The notes beneath the pieces are model-generated. The model was not told the DNA's origin, searched no databases, and worked only from the letters and a program-made list of their open reading frames with translations. This document shows positions 26,418 to 41,600 of a stretch of 64,000 nt of DNA, piece after piece; within the stretch, counting starts at the first letter, position 1; each line of letters opens with the position of its first letter. The stretch lies in NCBI GenBank assembly GCA_029224185.1, contig CM055193.1, forward strand, positions 12,477,669-12,541,668, read 5' to 3'. This DNA comes from Karalla daura (taxonomy: Eukaryota > Chordata > Actinopteri > Chaetodontiformes > Leiognathidae). Both the position numbers and the translations under genes were made by a program.

Positions 26418-28906
26418 CTTAACCTCAAATGTCACAAGTGGGAATACAAGTGAGAATGGAAAAGGTGAGGTGAGATGACCTAATTATTGTATGATGTCAT
26501 AAACGTACGGTTACATTTCATCAGAGGTATTTAAGAAAACAAATAGCTTCAACATTTCTTCACAGTTTCACTGGATACGGGTCAATTTCTAGAAGAAAAA
26601 ATATATAAACAGATGAATAGAGATGTTGACATTTTGTCTGTTTTCTCATAGACCAGTGATTCTGTGTTGTTAAGAACCTTGGTCTTATGCTTGACAACCA
26701 ATTTAAGCCTAAACTTTGAATCAGTGCTCAACAAATGACAGTTTATTTACCCAAATGCTGATGAGAGAGAAAATCATTTTGCAGAAAGTCACTGCCACAC
26801 AGACTATGATGCTCCACAAGAGCGGCAGGTCTGACTGGCTGGAGTCAGTTTTGTCAGACAGGACCTCGCACTCTGTTTTCAGATCAAAGAAAGACAGAAG
26901 AGAGAGAAAGCAGTGTTACTACGGGACAAAAGACGGAGACATCATCAAACAGTTTACAGTCTGCAAATAGTTCGGTTTGATGAGCCTCTGTGCTGATCTG
27001 ATATCATGTCAACATTTTACAGTCAATTTCAAAGCAACACTTGGTTTTCAGTACAGAAATCTTTCTCCATTCACATCTTCTAATTGCTGAAAAGCATCCT
27101 TCCTTCCCTAAATGAATTATGGGGATACTGTATACCAAGGTGCATGCGCATAGCGTGCGTTCGACTCCATTCACAACTCATCACTGTTTTGATGGTTGAA
27201 ACCTGGCTGTAAAAACTCTACAAGGACCTTCACGTCTTGACTAAAGACAGCATCCAGCATCAGCAGCCAAGTACAACACACGGTCTTCATACTGCATGTA
27301 TCACGCTACACACCTCCAAAACCAAGTCTCGCTTTGGACAGCTTTCCTTTTCAGTTGCTGGACTGGACTTGATGCTTTTGTCCTTGTCTTTGCTTTTGAA
27401 ATTTGCCAGGCTGGCATTGTAAGTCAGTTAATTATAACAAGATTGCCAACTTTTGTTTTCCCTTGACTTAGTGGTAGAACGTGCTCTTATAGTAAATGAC
27501 ACAGAAGAGTGTCACAGAAACAGGAGAAAATGTTGTGCAAGCATTGCTTCCTGCTTTTTGATGTGGCTCAGCACATTTTTCTGTGTGTGTAAATTTAGAA
27601 ATTTGATTGAAAACTAAATTTGAAGCTCTTGTTTCTCAATGACTATGATTTGTTTTGAGCAAGTACTTCCTTCCTGTCAAGTAAAAACATCTGATATGTC
27701 ACACTCAACAAGGTTAACTTAAATCATGTGCGTGTCCATGGTCGGTGTTGGGGAGCAATAGAATATATGTAACAAGGTTACATATTCTTAGAATAAGAAA
27801 TGTATGAGAATCTGCATTCCAGTTACAGTTAAATTAGATGGTAATTGAGTTACAGTTATATTTTCCAGTTATTTTGCTTTCATTTGGATGATTTTTTTCT
27901 ATCGAGGAATACATTTTCAAACTCTTTCCCAACCCCGTCCAGGAAGCAGGGTCTGAAATGCAACGACTTCATAAGACAAATACATTGTAGACTTGGATCC
28001 TGTTGTTGAACTTTCAAGACTGATGGAAAGCATGACAAGACGTTACAAAATCCTGTAATCCACGTGCTGTATTGAACAAGTGGATTCACAGCTCACCATT
28101 GATGATGGTGAGGTTCACCAGGTAATCCACATTTAGACCCCCTACATTTGCCATGATGCAGCACCCGTATGTGCCTGTATCTTCGGGCCTCACGTCGGGG
28201 AGGAACAGGCTGTGGCTCTCGCTGATGTTGGCTGCCCGGTTGAAGTCGCTGAACAGTCTGTCCCCCTCATCGCTCCTCCTGATAATGCCTAGCCTACCGT
28301 CCTCTGTCTGGTTGCTGACCTGCTCGGGGTGACACCCAAAAACCGAGATATTAGTCTGTGCACGTCCATACGTATCATTCACAGACGGGCAAAGACACAA
28401 CTCCTGTTCTTTCTGTCAGCCCTGGAGACCACTGACCTTGTACCATGTCAGCGAGAGGAAGTTGCTTTTGTTGACGGTGAAGTTCAGACACTCGAGCACG
28501 ACATTGTCGCTGCAGTTTGCACGGATCTCTGCAGAGCTCTGGGTGACGAAATATGCCAGCAGCAGCTGAGGTAATCAAACAGAGAGCGCGGCATCAGTGG
28601 CCTGACCTACTGCTGTTCATCTCGCGGTTGTAGGTGAATAAAAGATACAGAACTTGAATGTTAGCCCAGGTTAGCTGTGGAGTCGAGGCAACTGGACTTG
28701 TGCTGAGTCTGGAAGACAAACGTCCAGTTGCCTGAACTCTCCTAACTAGATGACAACGGCCTGGACGAATGACAATCTCCACAGTGGATTTGTAAGTGGT
28801 TTGGGATGAAAATGTCCTCTGAATCACTAAATGTAAGTATAGAACCCAAAAAGTGAAATAAAAATCATAGATAACCCACCTTAATGAACAACAGCCTCTT
28901 AGACAT
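25570..28906 (-). CDS. Single-V-set immunoglobulin membrane receptor, CD83-like, five exons
   Basis: Exons 28880-28906, 28437-28565, 28097-28319, 26751-26872 and 25570-25626 total 558 nt, 185 residues, with matched phases and GT-AG ends. Residues 1-21 form a signal peptide (MSKRLLFIKLLLAYFVTQSS). One V-type Ig domain follows: Cys35, Trp50, and DTGTYGC (99-105). Six N-glycosylation sequons (N26, 37, 41, 55, 83, 121) suggest a heavily glycosylated ectodomain. A membrane segment spans about 142-167 and contains Lys158. The cytoplasmic tail is short and basic (SKRRQYNFY), with no ITIM or ITAM. The intron after WYK within the Ig domain, and the phase-1 intron before a Cys-containing stalk, are the layout I recall for CD83; human CD83 is 205 residues. 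CD83 maps elsewhere in human (6p23), so this is more likely a relative than the orthologue. Other small Ig receptors remain possible. Confidence 0.75.
26336..26414. repeat. (CA)n microsatellite
   Basis: About 39 CA units with one CATA interruption, in the last intron of the CD83-like gene. The VCVCV-type open frames over it are artefacts of the repeat. Confidence 0.95.
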
Positions 28907-29844
28907 CGCTCACTCGTCATTTGTAGCTCGCATTTTGTTGCGTGGCACTCAGCCGTGGATTTCTTTGTTTCACTTCAAGTCTGGGTCTTAGTTTCCGATG
29001 AATTACATTTGAATGGAGGGTGAAGTGAAGACCCCCACCTATGGTGAGGTTGACTTTACTTTCTGAGAAAGTATGCCACCATGTGGAGCCTGAGATGCAT
29101 GCATGCAATTAATGAGGAAGGATTCTGAGTATTGGGACTCTCAGCACATGCAGCAGGCTTCAAAGAGGTTTTAACAATGGAAAACAAGAAAAAATAAAGA
29201 ACATAATTTTCAATTTTGTGGGTTTGGCTGTTGGTAACCCTTCTATATAAACTAATCCTTGATAGGCTGTGTGATGCATGTATATGTGAGAATGGCCCTT
29301 AAACAGATTTATTCTGTTACTCTCCACTGGTCTCTTAAAAGGTTTTGAAGAACCAGTTTTAATGAGGATGGAAAAATCTCCAGTTGGCCTCAACATACAC
29401 GTTTCAAGAAACCAGAGATCCCTTCGTACTGTGAGTGCTATCCACCAGTACACTGTGCTGCCCAGGACAATAAAATAACCAAGCAATTAAAACAGAACGG
29501 CCAAATATGTTAACATCTCTGTAGGATTTGCACTTGAGCTTTAATAGGGAGGGATAACAGGGATGTTTGTTAGCATGTGTTGATTATGGATTAGTCTGTA
29601 GTCCGATGAATCAGGATTAATTTATCTCCTGTGAGATTGCATCATTCTGTTGATGTCATCATGAAAAGGTGGAAATCAGTGCATTTGTTTCTTCTGAATG
29701 ACTCATTTATGTAAGTAAAAGTGTAAAAAAAAAAGTCAGATGAAATCATCCTAAATAAGAAAACCTTTTGCATGTAAATTTGATGCAACTGGTTCACAAA
29801 AGGTTTTCTGCAACTGGCTTTACTGTTGCTCAGTTAGACTGGTG

Positions 29845-29846
<2 letters not shown>

Positions 29847-29928
<82 letters not shown>
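29847..29928. repeat. (CA)n microsatellite
   Basis: About 41 uninterrupted AC units. Confidence 0.95.
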
Positions 29929-29930
<2 letters not shown>

Positions 29931-31965
29931 ATGAGTCTGGCTCATCCTGTTGTTTTCATTGCAGGGAATTCCCCATTGTCTTCCTTCAAGCATATTATTT
30001 GTAAGTGTGGCTCTTGTTGACCAAGGAGGTCGATATATGGTTATTAATAGCAGTTTGGCTTTATGGAAAAGGGAACTGTGAGGTCTTTGGATTCCACCAT
30101 CTGCATCAGACAATGCCTCATTCAGCAGCAGCTGGCACGAGCGAACACAAGGATGTAGAAATTTGTTCATTTCACCATAGATCATTAGTGGAAATGATCT
30201 TTTTTCTCTCTCTCTCTCTCTCTCTCTCTGTTTTTGTCCACTTCCTATTGGACAGCACATGCTGCAGCTGTGTGGGGCCTTTGATTTATGATTGGGGGTT
30301 ATCTCAGCGTGAGGAATAAATAGCAAAGCATGAGTCTTTGCATTTTTTACATATCATTCACGCCTTGGTCACCGCAGATGTTCCGATACTCCACTGCTGC
30401 ACTGTGGAGAAAGATTTTAATCAAGCATGGGGGAATTTTGCAGTTTGACAGATTATGTGCAATCAGGAAATACCGTGGACTTCACCTACAGTGACAGGAG
30501 CGGCCGAAGCTCGTACGTCTCATCAAAGCTGCCATTCTCCGAAGGTTTCATAGTCGGTGTGAATGTGAATGGGTGCACGTGTGCGCGTGTTTGTTTGATT
30601 CTGGCTGTCGGGGCTGCAGTTAAAGGGTGTTGCACGCCAAAGTAAATCCCAGAGGTTGTTAGCACGCCCAGCTGCCGGCGCAGGTCTCCATGTTTCTGTC
30701 AGCGAGGTTGTTCGCTGCACACTCTTTCGCCTCTGATTGAGGAAATCCTCTGGCTGTTTGCTCCGTTTGCCGAAATGAAACGTCCCAATGGTTCCGCCGT
30801 CTCCCCCACTGGCCCCGCACACTGAGACTTTCCCATGAAGACTCTGCATGTTTACGGGGGTATGACAGATATATGGCTATTTGATTGACTGTAACAGTGC
30901 ATTGTGGCAGAGCCCCGATTGTTAGGGGTAATTTCAGCAAATGTCTTTTTTTAGTCCCATTGTTTTATTTTGGTCACCTGAAACAAAATCTAAAGCCACA
31001 AAAACGTCTCACTTTCAGGTTTGTTCCCATTACATCTTTACAGTCCCAAAGGAGGAAATTGACTTTGCAGCGAGGAAGCCTTAAAAAACAGAAACTAAAT
31101 AACACAATAAGACATAATAAGGCACCTGAAGACATTAAAAGTGTTGTTACTGTGCAGACTATAAAAAGTGCAACAAAATGTTAAATGTAATAAAAGAAAT
31201 GGCAGCAATAAGACTACACACAGACAAATATCTCTTACTCCCTGATGTTTAGTTTCTGTGTTTGGCAGACTCTTTGTGTGATTTACTGGCTAAAAAAAGT
31301 GTCTGACAAAGAAAACGGCTGTCTGTTCCTGTTGATTCATGATTCACACAGATTTACAGTAAGACCCTGGACCGACCTGTGACACCCTCAGATCTGTGGA
31401 ATAACACAGTTAACTGTGCGTCCTGTATGAAAACACTCAACTCCACAGGGAATATACGCTGGTGCCTTTGAAGTAGCACATAATGTGCTATTAATCTCCT
31501 ACATGAAGGTACTAGATACTGTATATGATAATACTAATATTAGTGCTGGTAATAATAACAATGAAAACTTACAATAATTATACTATTACCACTTAAAATA
31601 ATAACAATATCGATAATATAATAATTAATATTGTTGCAGTTATTATTATTATTATTATAGTAGGTAGGATAAAAGATTCTGGAAGGTTAAAAGTGTAAAA
31701 TACATAGGTAGAGGAGGGGGCAAGACCATACAATTGCCATTTTGTTGTATCTTACGTATTTTCTGTTTCAGTGTAATAACACTAAAGACTTCTTATTCTA
31801 TTTTACTCTAATCTATGATCAACTCATTAATATGTATCCTTCTCAAACGGATTAACCTGCTTTTACAGGTTTAAATGAGATTTCACAAACTGAAATGATA
31901 GTTCTGCATATCCCAGTGCTGTAATTATAAATGTGGCTTTATCTGAACCTCCCAATTTACTTGAT

Positions 31966-31970
<5 letters not shown>

Positions 31971-32050
<80 letters not shown>
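31971..32050. repeat. (CA)n microsatellite
   Basis: Forty uninterrupted CA units. Confidence 0.95.
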
Positions 32051-32052
<2 letters not shown>

Positions 32053-32582
32053 CGTCCCAGAGAATGAGCACTTTTATTTTCACTGGGAACATATGACATT
32101 ACCTGCGTGGTGCTTTTTGTTCTGTACGAATGGCTTCACTTACAAGTGGCTGTAATGACTCCTGTCCTCTTCCTTAGCGATTGTTTATTTAAGGAAACAA
32201 ACCCCTCTCAGTGGGTACGACCGGGCTCTCGCCTCGGCCTCTGGGCTTTGGCAGGCAGTGGACTGCTGGGGGTTTGATTGTCCCAGACTGCAGCAGAACA
32301 GAGCTGCGTCTCTGCGATCCGCATTGTTCCCTCGTTTCTTCTCTGGGATTTCCTCTTGCCAGCTCCCCACGCCCACCCACCCACCCACCCATCCTCTTCA
32401 CTGTACAGCTCTCCATCACCCCCCCCCCCCTTCTCTGTCTGAAGGCCCTGCCAAAGTCTCTGGCAAATGAAAACAATTGTTCCTGTATGTTTGAGGAGAC
32501 ATAACTGGCTTGTCAGGCAGGCTTTTCTCTCCCCTTCCCCGTCTCACAAAAGCTCAACTGACGGTCTGTCGAGCAGACAGAC

Positions 32583-32620
32583 TTCCTCCTCCTCCTCCTC
32601 CTCCTCCTCCTCCTCCTCCT
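32583..32620. repeat. (TCC)n trinucleotide repeat
   Basis: About twelve TCC units on the plus strand, within unannotated sequence. Confidence 0.9.
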
Positions 32621-35600
32621 TCTTTTTGGAGGAAAGTGGTCATGTTCAGTAAAATCGGAAGCAAGGTATCATTAATATCTTTGACATGCAGGTGGAGCGA
32701 GGGGCCATCTCCCCAGCCAGCCAGTGTTTGAAACATGCTGAAACAGACTTTAAGAGAAAAAGCTATTAAAATATTACCATGTGCAGGCTCGGTTCTAACA
32801 AGAGCTCTCTGGCTCGACTACAAAATACTGAAGGTAAGTGCCCATCTGGGAATCAGGACAGCGCTCCCAGATGATGTTGGAAAAACGCTTTACATCCTTC
32901 CCCTTTATGGATCATCTATTTTAGCCCTCCCCCCCTCTTCTTTTGGTGAGGAAAGAACAGGAACACGTTTGAGCTGTCACAGCAGTGATTTGTGTCTAAT
33001 CTGTAAAGATGTTTTCATGGAGCCATTGCTCAGCAGGATCCATTACAGCCCGCTTCCTAACTGCGACTGTTTTCCCTTCAGTTGTTTGTTTAGATCAACG
33101 TGAACAGGCTGAGACGCTCCGTTATGTCAATTTCTTCTTCATTTATGCACAAATAACTCTCTCCTCTGGTAGAGACAAGAACATAAAACTGCAGTCTGCA
33201 CTGTGCGATGAGGCTCCTCAATGGGCGACATAAAGAAGACTCATTTTACGCCCTCAATATTGTTTAGCTCTAGTTTATTGGTTTACTCTAAAGTGGACTT
33301 TATTGTACAATTGGACTTTATTGAACTCCGCTGCTGCAGCGCAGCCCCCTGGTAATCAAATCCTCTACACGTCTTCTAAAAAATTGATATAAAGTTTGTT
33401 GCTGCGACTCTGTTCAGGTTTAAATCCCCGCACCAGGAAAATCTTCGGGTCACAGCTGATCCAGTTTGGGTCAATACAGTATCGACACAACACCAGGTTA
33501 CCCGGCATCAGCACAACATCAGGCTGTTGTGCTCTTGGTGTTTGTGCTATTCTTCCTATTGCTGCCGTTATTGTACACTTTGTCCAACACAATCAGGTGT
33601 TTGACAAATCTGTCTTTACTGCCTAATCCTGGATCTATGTTCATCTGTGGAATGATCGAGCCACGTGATGTTGCAGTCTGTTATTAACACGATAATATAA
33701 GTGAATATTTCAACAAGCAGTGAAGGTGAAGATCCATCCATTAGTTACCTGCCTTTGTAACTTAACAGTGTTGTGTGGATGGGCTGGAGTCTATCCCAGC
33801 ACATATAATACACCCTGGACAAGTCTCAAGTACAGCACATACATCTAAATGTAAAGGTAGGGGTGTCTAAAAAAAATTAACACTCGAAAACTAAACTAAA
33901 TGAAACTAAAACTAAATCTTTAAAACTAAATCTCTGCCAGCAAGACAATTTCACTTGACAAGATTTCTGGAAGTAAGATGTTGTTGCCTGGTTTAAAATT
34001 ATGGGGAACACGTAGCACTTAACTTCTTGTTTTTGTTCATGTTTTCAGTCAGCGTTTTCTGTTTTCTGTGCAGAACAGCTTTGAAGTCTTTCTTTCTTAA
34101 ATTATTTTTGTCGTTATGTTACAAAGGTGCATGTGTATTTGGATGCAGGGTGAGCTCAGGTTTTATCCCTGATGACATAACATGACATAATATTGCAGCA
34201 AAGCATAATTAAAGAGACATATTCTGTCAGGGTGTATATTTTTCTCTTTCACAAAACAAGCACGGACTATCAAGGTCTTTCTTCTGGCAGAGGTTGCTTA
34301 GCTTTATTTCACCCCTGCAGAACTCCTTCCTGCACTGAATCTCTGTGGGGATTAAGAGATGTGAGGGTCAGAGGAAGAGGAAAAACTCACCAAAGTGAAG
34401 CAGTAAACCCTTGCAGTGCTCCCAAGGTGGATCCTGGCCTGTCAGACATGTTAAACAGATCCACACCACATTTGCTGCCTTTGCTCTCCCCTCCCCACAT
34501 CTCTCTTGATAGGCTCCGCCATCAATTTTGTTACCTGTCATCTTAGTAGGGGGGGTAAAAAAAAGTCCCTCCATCCGACTTTGTTGAAAAGTCACTGTTT
34601 GGTTCGCTAGCTCTGAGAAGCACCACCAGAGAGCCGTACATCTGGGTCCCAGCGCCGGATGATGTCAAGACTGGCGTTGACCCAAAGCCCGTCGCACAGA
34701 GAGTTCCTCAGAGAGGTCGGCCGCGCGTTGTTTTCCCTTCCTGTGCCTCCGTGACATCTTCCTGCAGTGGTGGTGGGGGGGGGCGGGCCTCGGGGAGCCA
34801 TTTGAGGAGGCCCGTAGCCCAGAGCACACAGGACTTAGCACAGCAAATTCCAATTAGGCTGACAGTGCAGGTGGGGGATGGGGGGGTCGGAGTGGGTGGT
34901 GAGGGGAGCCCGGACATGCACCTTTAACTGTCTTAAAATTCACTTTCCATACAGCCTCCTGTGCCACCGGGGACCCTCCCTCTCTGGTTCTGAGGACAAG
35001 GTAGAGAACTTGACAGGAACAGACCAGACAGGAACTTGTGCTCTGCTGTCTGAGTGTCTGAGCTTGAGCCCGCCTGTTGGAGCGATCACCGTAGTGTCTT
35101 TTTCAGACCGGAGATGACTCCTATAGAGGTCCGCGGAGACCCGCCTGCTTTTGCTTAGCAAGACTTACCTCTGAAATATTATGAAAAGTTTCCGAGAGAA
35201 AAGCAGTCTGAGGAAGACAATAAAAAAAAAAGTTTTATCTTTGCGCTAGTGAGTGTGTGGGAGTCAATCCTCTGCTGACACTACTCCATTAACGGGAAAC
35301 ACACTCATAGAAATGACAAATTATGTTCCAGATCAACAGCAGCATTACGTTTGCACCATTTACCATGATTGCATCCTATCTGGGTTTTACTTCTGGGCTC
35401 GACCGCGACCTCCGACCTCTCACCCCATCTCTCCCTGTCCATTGGGCCCACAGCAGTGATTTATCCCTCTGACACACCGACAGCTGTGTTGGGGGCTCCG
35501 AGCACAGAGCGGGGCTACTATTTGCCGTGACTAATCGATAACAGACTTCAAAAAACACCAATCGTGAGAGCTGGAAAAAAATACACCAGTCGTTGACACC

Positions 35601-36011
35601 AGAAACCCTGAACCTTTGCTTTGGCCCTGCAAGCTTCATAAACAACATTTTGGCAATGTTACTGGAAACAATGGAAACCTGTTTGCGTCTGTGTAGAGAA
35701 GAGCTATCTATACATTCCTACATAAAGACAAAAATGTATTTATAATCTGGGTGAGAAAATGCACATGGAGCTCATGACACATCTCCTAGGAATTTATGTT
35801 ACACTGTAACTTCTGCCTTTGTTGTATTTTTATAAATTTCCATCAAAAATTAATCTAAACATATTCATATTTATAGGTCACATTATAGGTCATACTTTTA
35901 CATTAATTCGATTTCTTTTTACGTACAAAAGGTGCCCCATGTAAGGAAATAAATGGAAAAATAAATGGGAAAACAGGAAAATGAAAGCTTTTACTTTTTG
36001 CTAAAATATAT

Positions 36012-36017
36012 TTTATT
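36012..36017 (-). terminator. Candidate poly(A) signal of tcf15
   Basis: AATAAA on the minus strand about 300 nt past the tcf15 stop codon. Confidence 0.45.
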
Positions 36018-36173
36018 TAAAACATTTATGTTAGGAAGGAAAAAAAAACAAAACAAACAAAACTCATAAGTTTCAACAAAATGCACTGCATCCTTGAAAG
36101 GCTTATGTTTCAATTCCCAGTCAAGTATAAATAGTCCCGCCTTTGGTTCCATTATTTGATCCAGCATGTGTAC

Positions 36174-36174
<1 letters not shown>

Positions 36175-36239
<65 letters not shown>
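36175..36239. repeat. (TG)n microsatellite in the tcf15 3' UTR region
   Basis: About 32 GT units with one GTAT interruption, starting 74 nt beyond the tcf15 stop codon on the minus strand, so the mature mRNA probably carries it as a CA run. Confidence 0.9.
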
Positions 36240-36241
<2 letters not shown>

Positions 36242-36312
36242 CACCAGCGTTGACTCTTCCCTGAGACAGTCTTTGAGGATTTTCAGGTTGCTAATCATTC
36301 ACTGGCCTTCTG

Positions 36313-38441
<2,129 letters not shown>

Positions 38442-38597
38442 GGTCCAACAAAAAAAAAAAGTTCTCCCAGGTCTCCAGAAACCGGACTCACGCACGCGCC
38501 AGTCTACATCTCTGCATGTGCGATCCTTAACGCGCTTTTGTGGGGTTTGCAGTGGCCTGCTGGAGGGATGGACCCTGACTACCTGCTCAGCTGGGCT

Positions 38598-38604
38598 CTT
38601 ATAG
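38598..38604 (-). promoter_or_regulatory. tcf15: Probable TATA box of tcf15
   Basis: Minus strand reads CTATAAGAG, about 160 nt upstream of the tcf15 start codon and followed by a CAGCTG E-box (38589-38594). Spacing suits a transcript start near 38570. Inferred from sequence only. Confidence 0.6.
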
Positions 38605-41600
38605 CTGCATGGGAGGAGCTGCAGCAGCAGCAGCAATAGCTCTCACTGTTACACTGACCTCTCAGGACTCTGCGCACACAAACAGTAACTCAGCTTTAAT
38701 ATGACACACTGGTATAAATCATAAACTTTTCACCAGCATCGCGGTGATCCATGTGCACCGTGACAGCCTGCAGGAGTATTAAAGGGGACCACGAAGGAAC
38801 ACTGGTTTCATTAGAAATGCCCCAGAGCGCGTCTTTACAAGCCTTTGCAATCCTATTTTTAGCTGTGGCGCTCTGATGCCTTTTCATGCTTTTCTGGCAA
38901 CCCCACATAGGCTGTATGCCGATTGGCTGTCACACCTGTCACTAACATGAATGATCACGTGACTTTAAGTTTATTTAGGGGCCTGGCATTGCAGAAACTT
39001 TCTTTTGTTTATGTTGTAGCAACTGCCTGGAGTAGATTCTTGTTATTCAACAAAGCCTTATGTAGTTGCAGTAACTTTAACGAGACACTTCTGTTTTTTT
39101 TTGTCATTCTAGATTCTGTTTCGTTAAAAGAAAAGTACTGCAACTATGGGAATCATATATTATTCTGTGAATTTTCATTCTTTTTGGAAGTAAAAACATT
39201 GCGCCTCACAATCTGAGTTAGTTCGAGGGACTAAAGTGTTTGCAGCATTCAAGAAAATGACTCTAATTTTCTTATCCCAGCTGTGACTTGTTTCATCTTG
39301 TTTCAAGGCTTTAGCTTGAAAAAATTAGTAACTTGGAACTACAATAAAGCTGTCTATAATCAAGTAGCTCTTCATAAAGTTTGCACAGATGTTATAATAA
39401 GATGCATAATAAAATACAGAAATGTAGTTGTTCATGTAGTGGCAATAAAGTTGCATTAAATGGGAAAAACAGAAAAACTCAAACACTGAAACAGATCTAA
39501 TTACAGTAATTTAGTTTGTGATGTGCTGAACATGCTCCACATGTAAAAGGGGCTTTTCTAAGCCAGCGGCTCATTCCAAATGTACAGGCTGTGGAGTCTT
39601 TTAATGGAATTCAGGGACTTTAGGGTTTGCTGTTCATTATTTTACACTTTACTGTCTCGCTCTGACATGTTTATGGCACAGCCACCCACTGAGGTGTGTT
39701 TTTGTTGGCTGGTAAATCACAGCCACGCAGTCAAGACCAAAGTGAACTTCACCGGATTTCAGCTCGATCGACGGCAACCCTGCAGGTGTTTGCGGCGGAT
39801 GTGAAAAATCTTCTCGAAATTCCTCAAATTTACCCAGAAAGAGTCAACACGGCAACAAACAGAGGACTCTAGAGTAAATAGTGCTACTGTTGTGTTCTCC
39901 ATATGAAGCTGCCACTGACCCAGACTGAGCAGTGCAGGTCAGGCGGCGGGAGAAAGCGAAGTGTGAGTAAATAAACAAGCGGATGACGACGAGCAGACGA
40001 TCCTGGAATGATGAGGATTTATTTGGTCGTTGCCCTGGGTTCAAAAAAACAAAGCAGCAGCAGCAAAAGGGACGATGTAGCCCCCCCCCCCAGCAGCAGC
40101 TGCCAACACATTCTAACTACTGCATCGACAGCCAGACATCCATCCATTATCTTACTCGCTTTGTGCATTAACAGTGTCGCAGGGTCAGCCGGAGTCTATC
40201 TCCAGCTTGAAGGCAGGGAAGACACCCCGGACAGGTTTCCAGCCATTCACTCTTAGATTCACTCCTAAGGGCGATATTTTAATGTCAAATCAAGCTTGAC
40301 CTCGATGTTTTTCTGACTTTGGGAAGACATGGGAGCACGCAGAAATGGTAGAAAGGCATTTAATCTGACCGGAATTAGTACCAGGAACTTCCACCACCAC
40401 CACCAAAGTTGGATTTCAGGAAGCCAAATGTTTTTCCGAAGGAGCACTGAGCTCTGACAAAGAGCACAAATACTGTGAATGTTTCTGTGTGAATATTTCA
40501 ATTAGCAAGAATAAGAGACTTAGTCTCTAACTTCATCTTAATTTCCATTTTAAGAGTTGTATTCACACTTTGATTTGTGGATTGATCCAACACAGTTATC
40601 ATTAAACGATCCTGCTGCGTGTCTCAAACACTGTTTTCCTGTGTGTTTATGAGTTTGAGGGCCTGTTGACGACATAAAGAGGCTATCTCGCTCCTCTCAG
40701 AACAAAGCTCTTGTTTCACAGAACTATGAAATGCTTCTTTGCTCGTCCGGAAGAAGTAGATGATCCATTCATCCGCCCTGATGGGGCGACAGCATGTTGG
40801 GCTTGCCACCCACCGAGTCCTGTGTTGTTGTGCTTCAGAGATCTCTGAGAACAGCAGCTCCGTCTGAGACGCAGAGCGGCGCAGATGGGAAGGCTTTCTA
40901 CATCTGTGCTCCAGCACGTCTCTGCCTCTCCGCCGATGTCGATATCTTTCTTTCGGGTCTGTCGGCAAGAAACTTTGTGCAGAGTCTCAGTGTGAATCCT
41001 CCATCATGTCGGTTCTTTAATGGGATTTTTGGAGGGCTTTGACATGTCGGCAGGGTTAGGGCAACAGTTATTATTTGACATAAAGCATCTGAAACTTCAG
41101 AGTAAGACTTGTTCAGCATCTGCACTGGGGCTCTGTACTGTGATGCAGGATCTGATTATGTTTAGCTCTGTATTGGGAAGACAATAATAACATTTTCTGA
41201 AGGTGCTGGTCTTAGTTTTGATGAAAATCCCTACTAGACAAATTGTAAAACGAGCTGCTTCTTATATAATGCTTTTCTAGTCTTTATGACCATGTCATGT
41301 TCACTCTGATGGCAGAGGCTAGCCTACACTGTCTGTCTAGGATTTCTAACCATTCACGCACATTTACACTCTGATGATGCAGTGAGGGGTTCAGTGTTTT
41401 GCCCGAGGATATTTAGACGTGTACTGCAGGCTACAGGGGCAGGGCTCACAGTTTCATCAACCATGACCTTCTCAACACCGGATCGTAAAGACTGTAGTTT
41501 CTTAAAATGGCCACTCGAGGCCGGCTCAAAAATAATTTGGTTCTCAATATGTGAATGTATGAAACTCACTTTTAAAACACAGCTCAGTTTTAAAATGTGT

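Larger units (their letters stand above)
28907..36312. other. Intergenic stretch between the CD83-like gene and tcf15
   Basis: No exon was recognised. It holds long (CA)n runs, a (TCC)n run, a CT run at about 30206-30228, ATT/TAA-rich sequence near 31550-31660, and a degenerate fish repeat copy at about 33738-33850 ('tggagtctatcccagc'). The far end probably contains the 3' UTR of tcf15. Confidence 0.5.

Noticed and set aside
29820..30326. 168-codon minus frame containing a long Val-Cys run
   Set aside because: Produced by the (CA)n microsatellite at 29847-29928.
38442..38636. Upstream in-frame extension of tcf15 (Met at 38636)
   Set aside because: It runs across the probable TATA box and does not resemble TCF15; the MTFAMMRP start fits the family.
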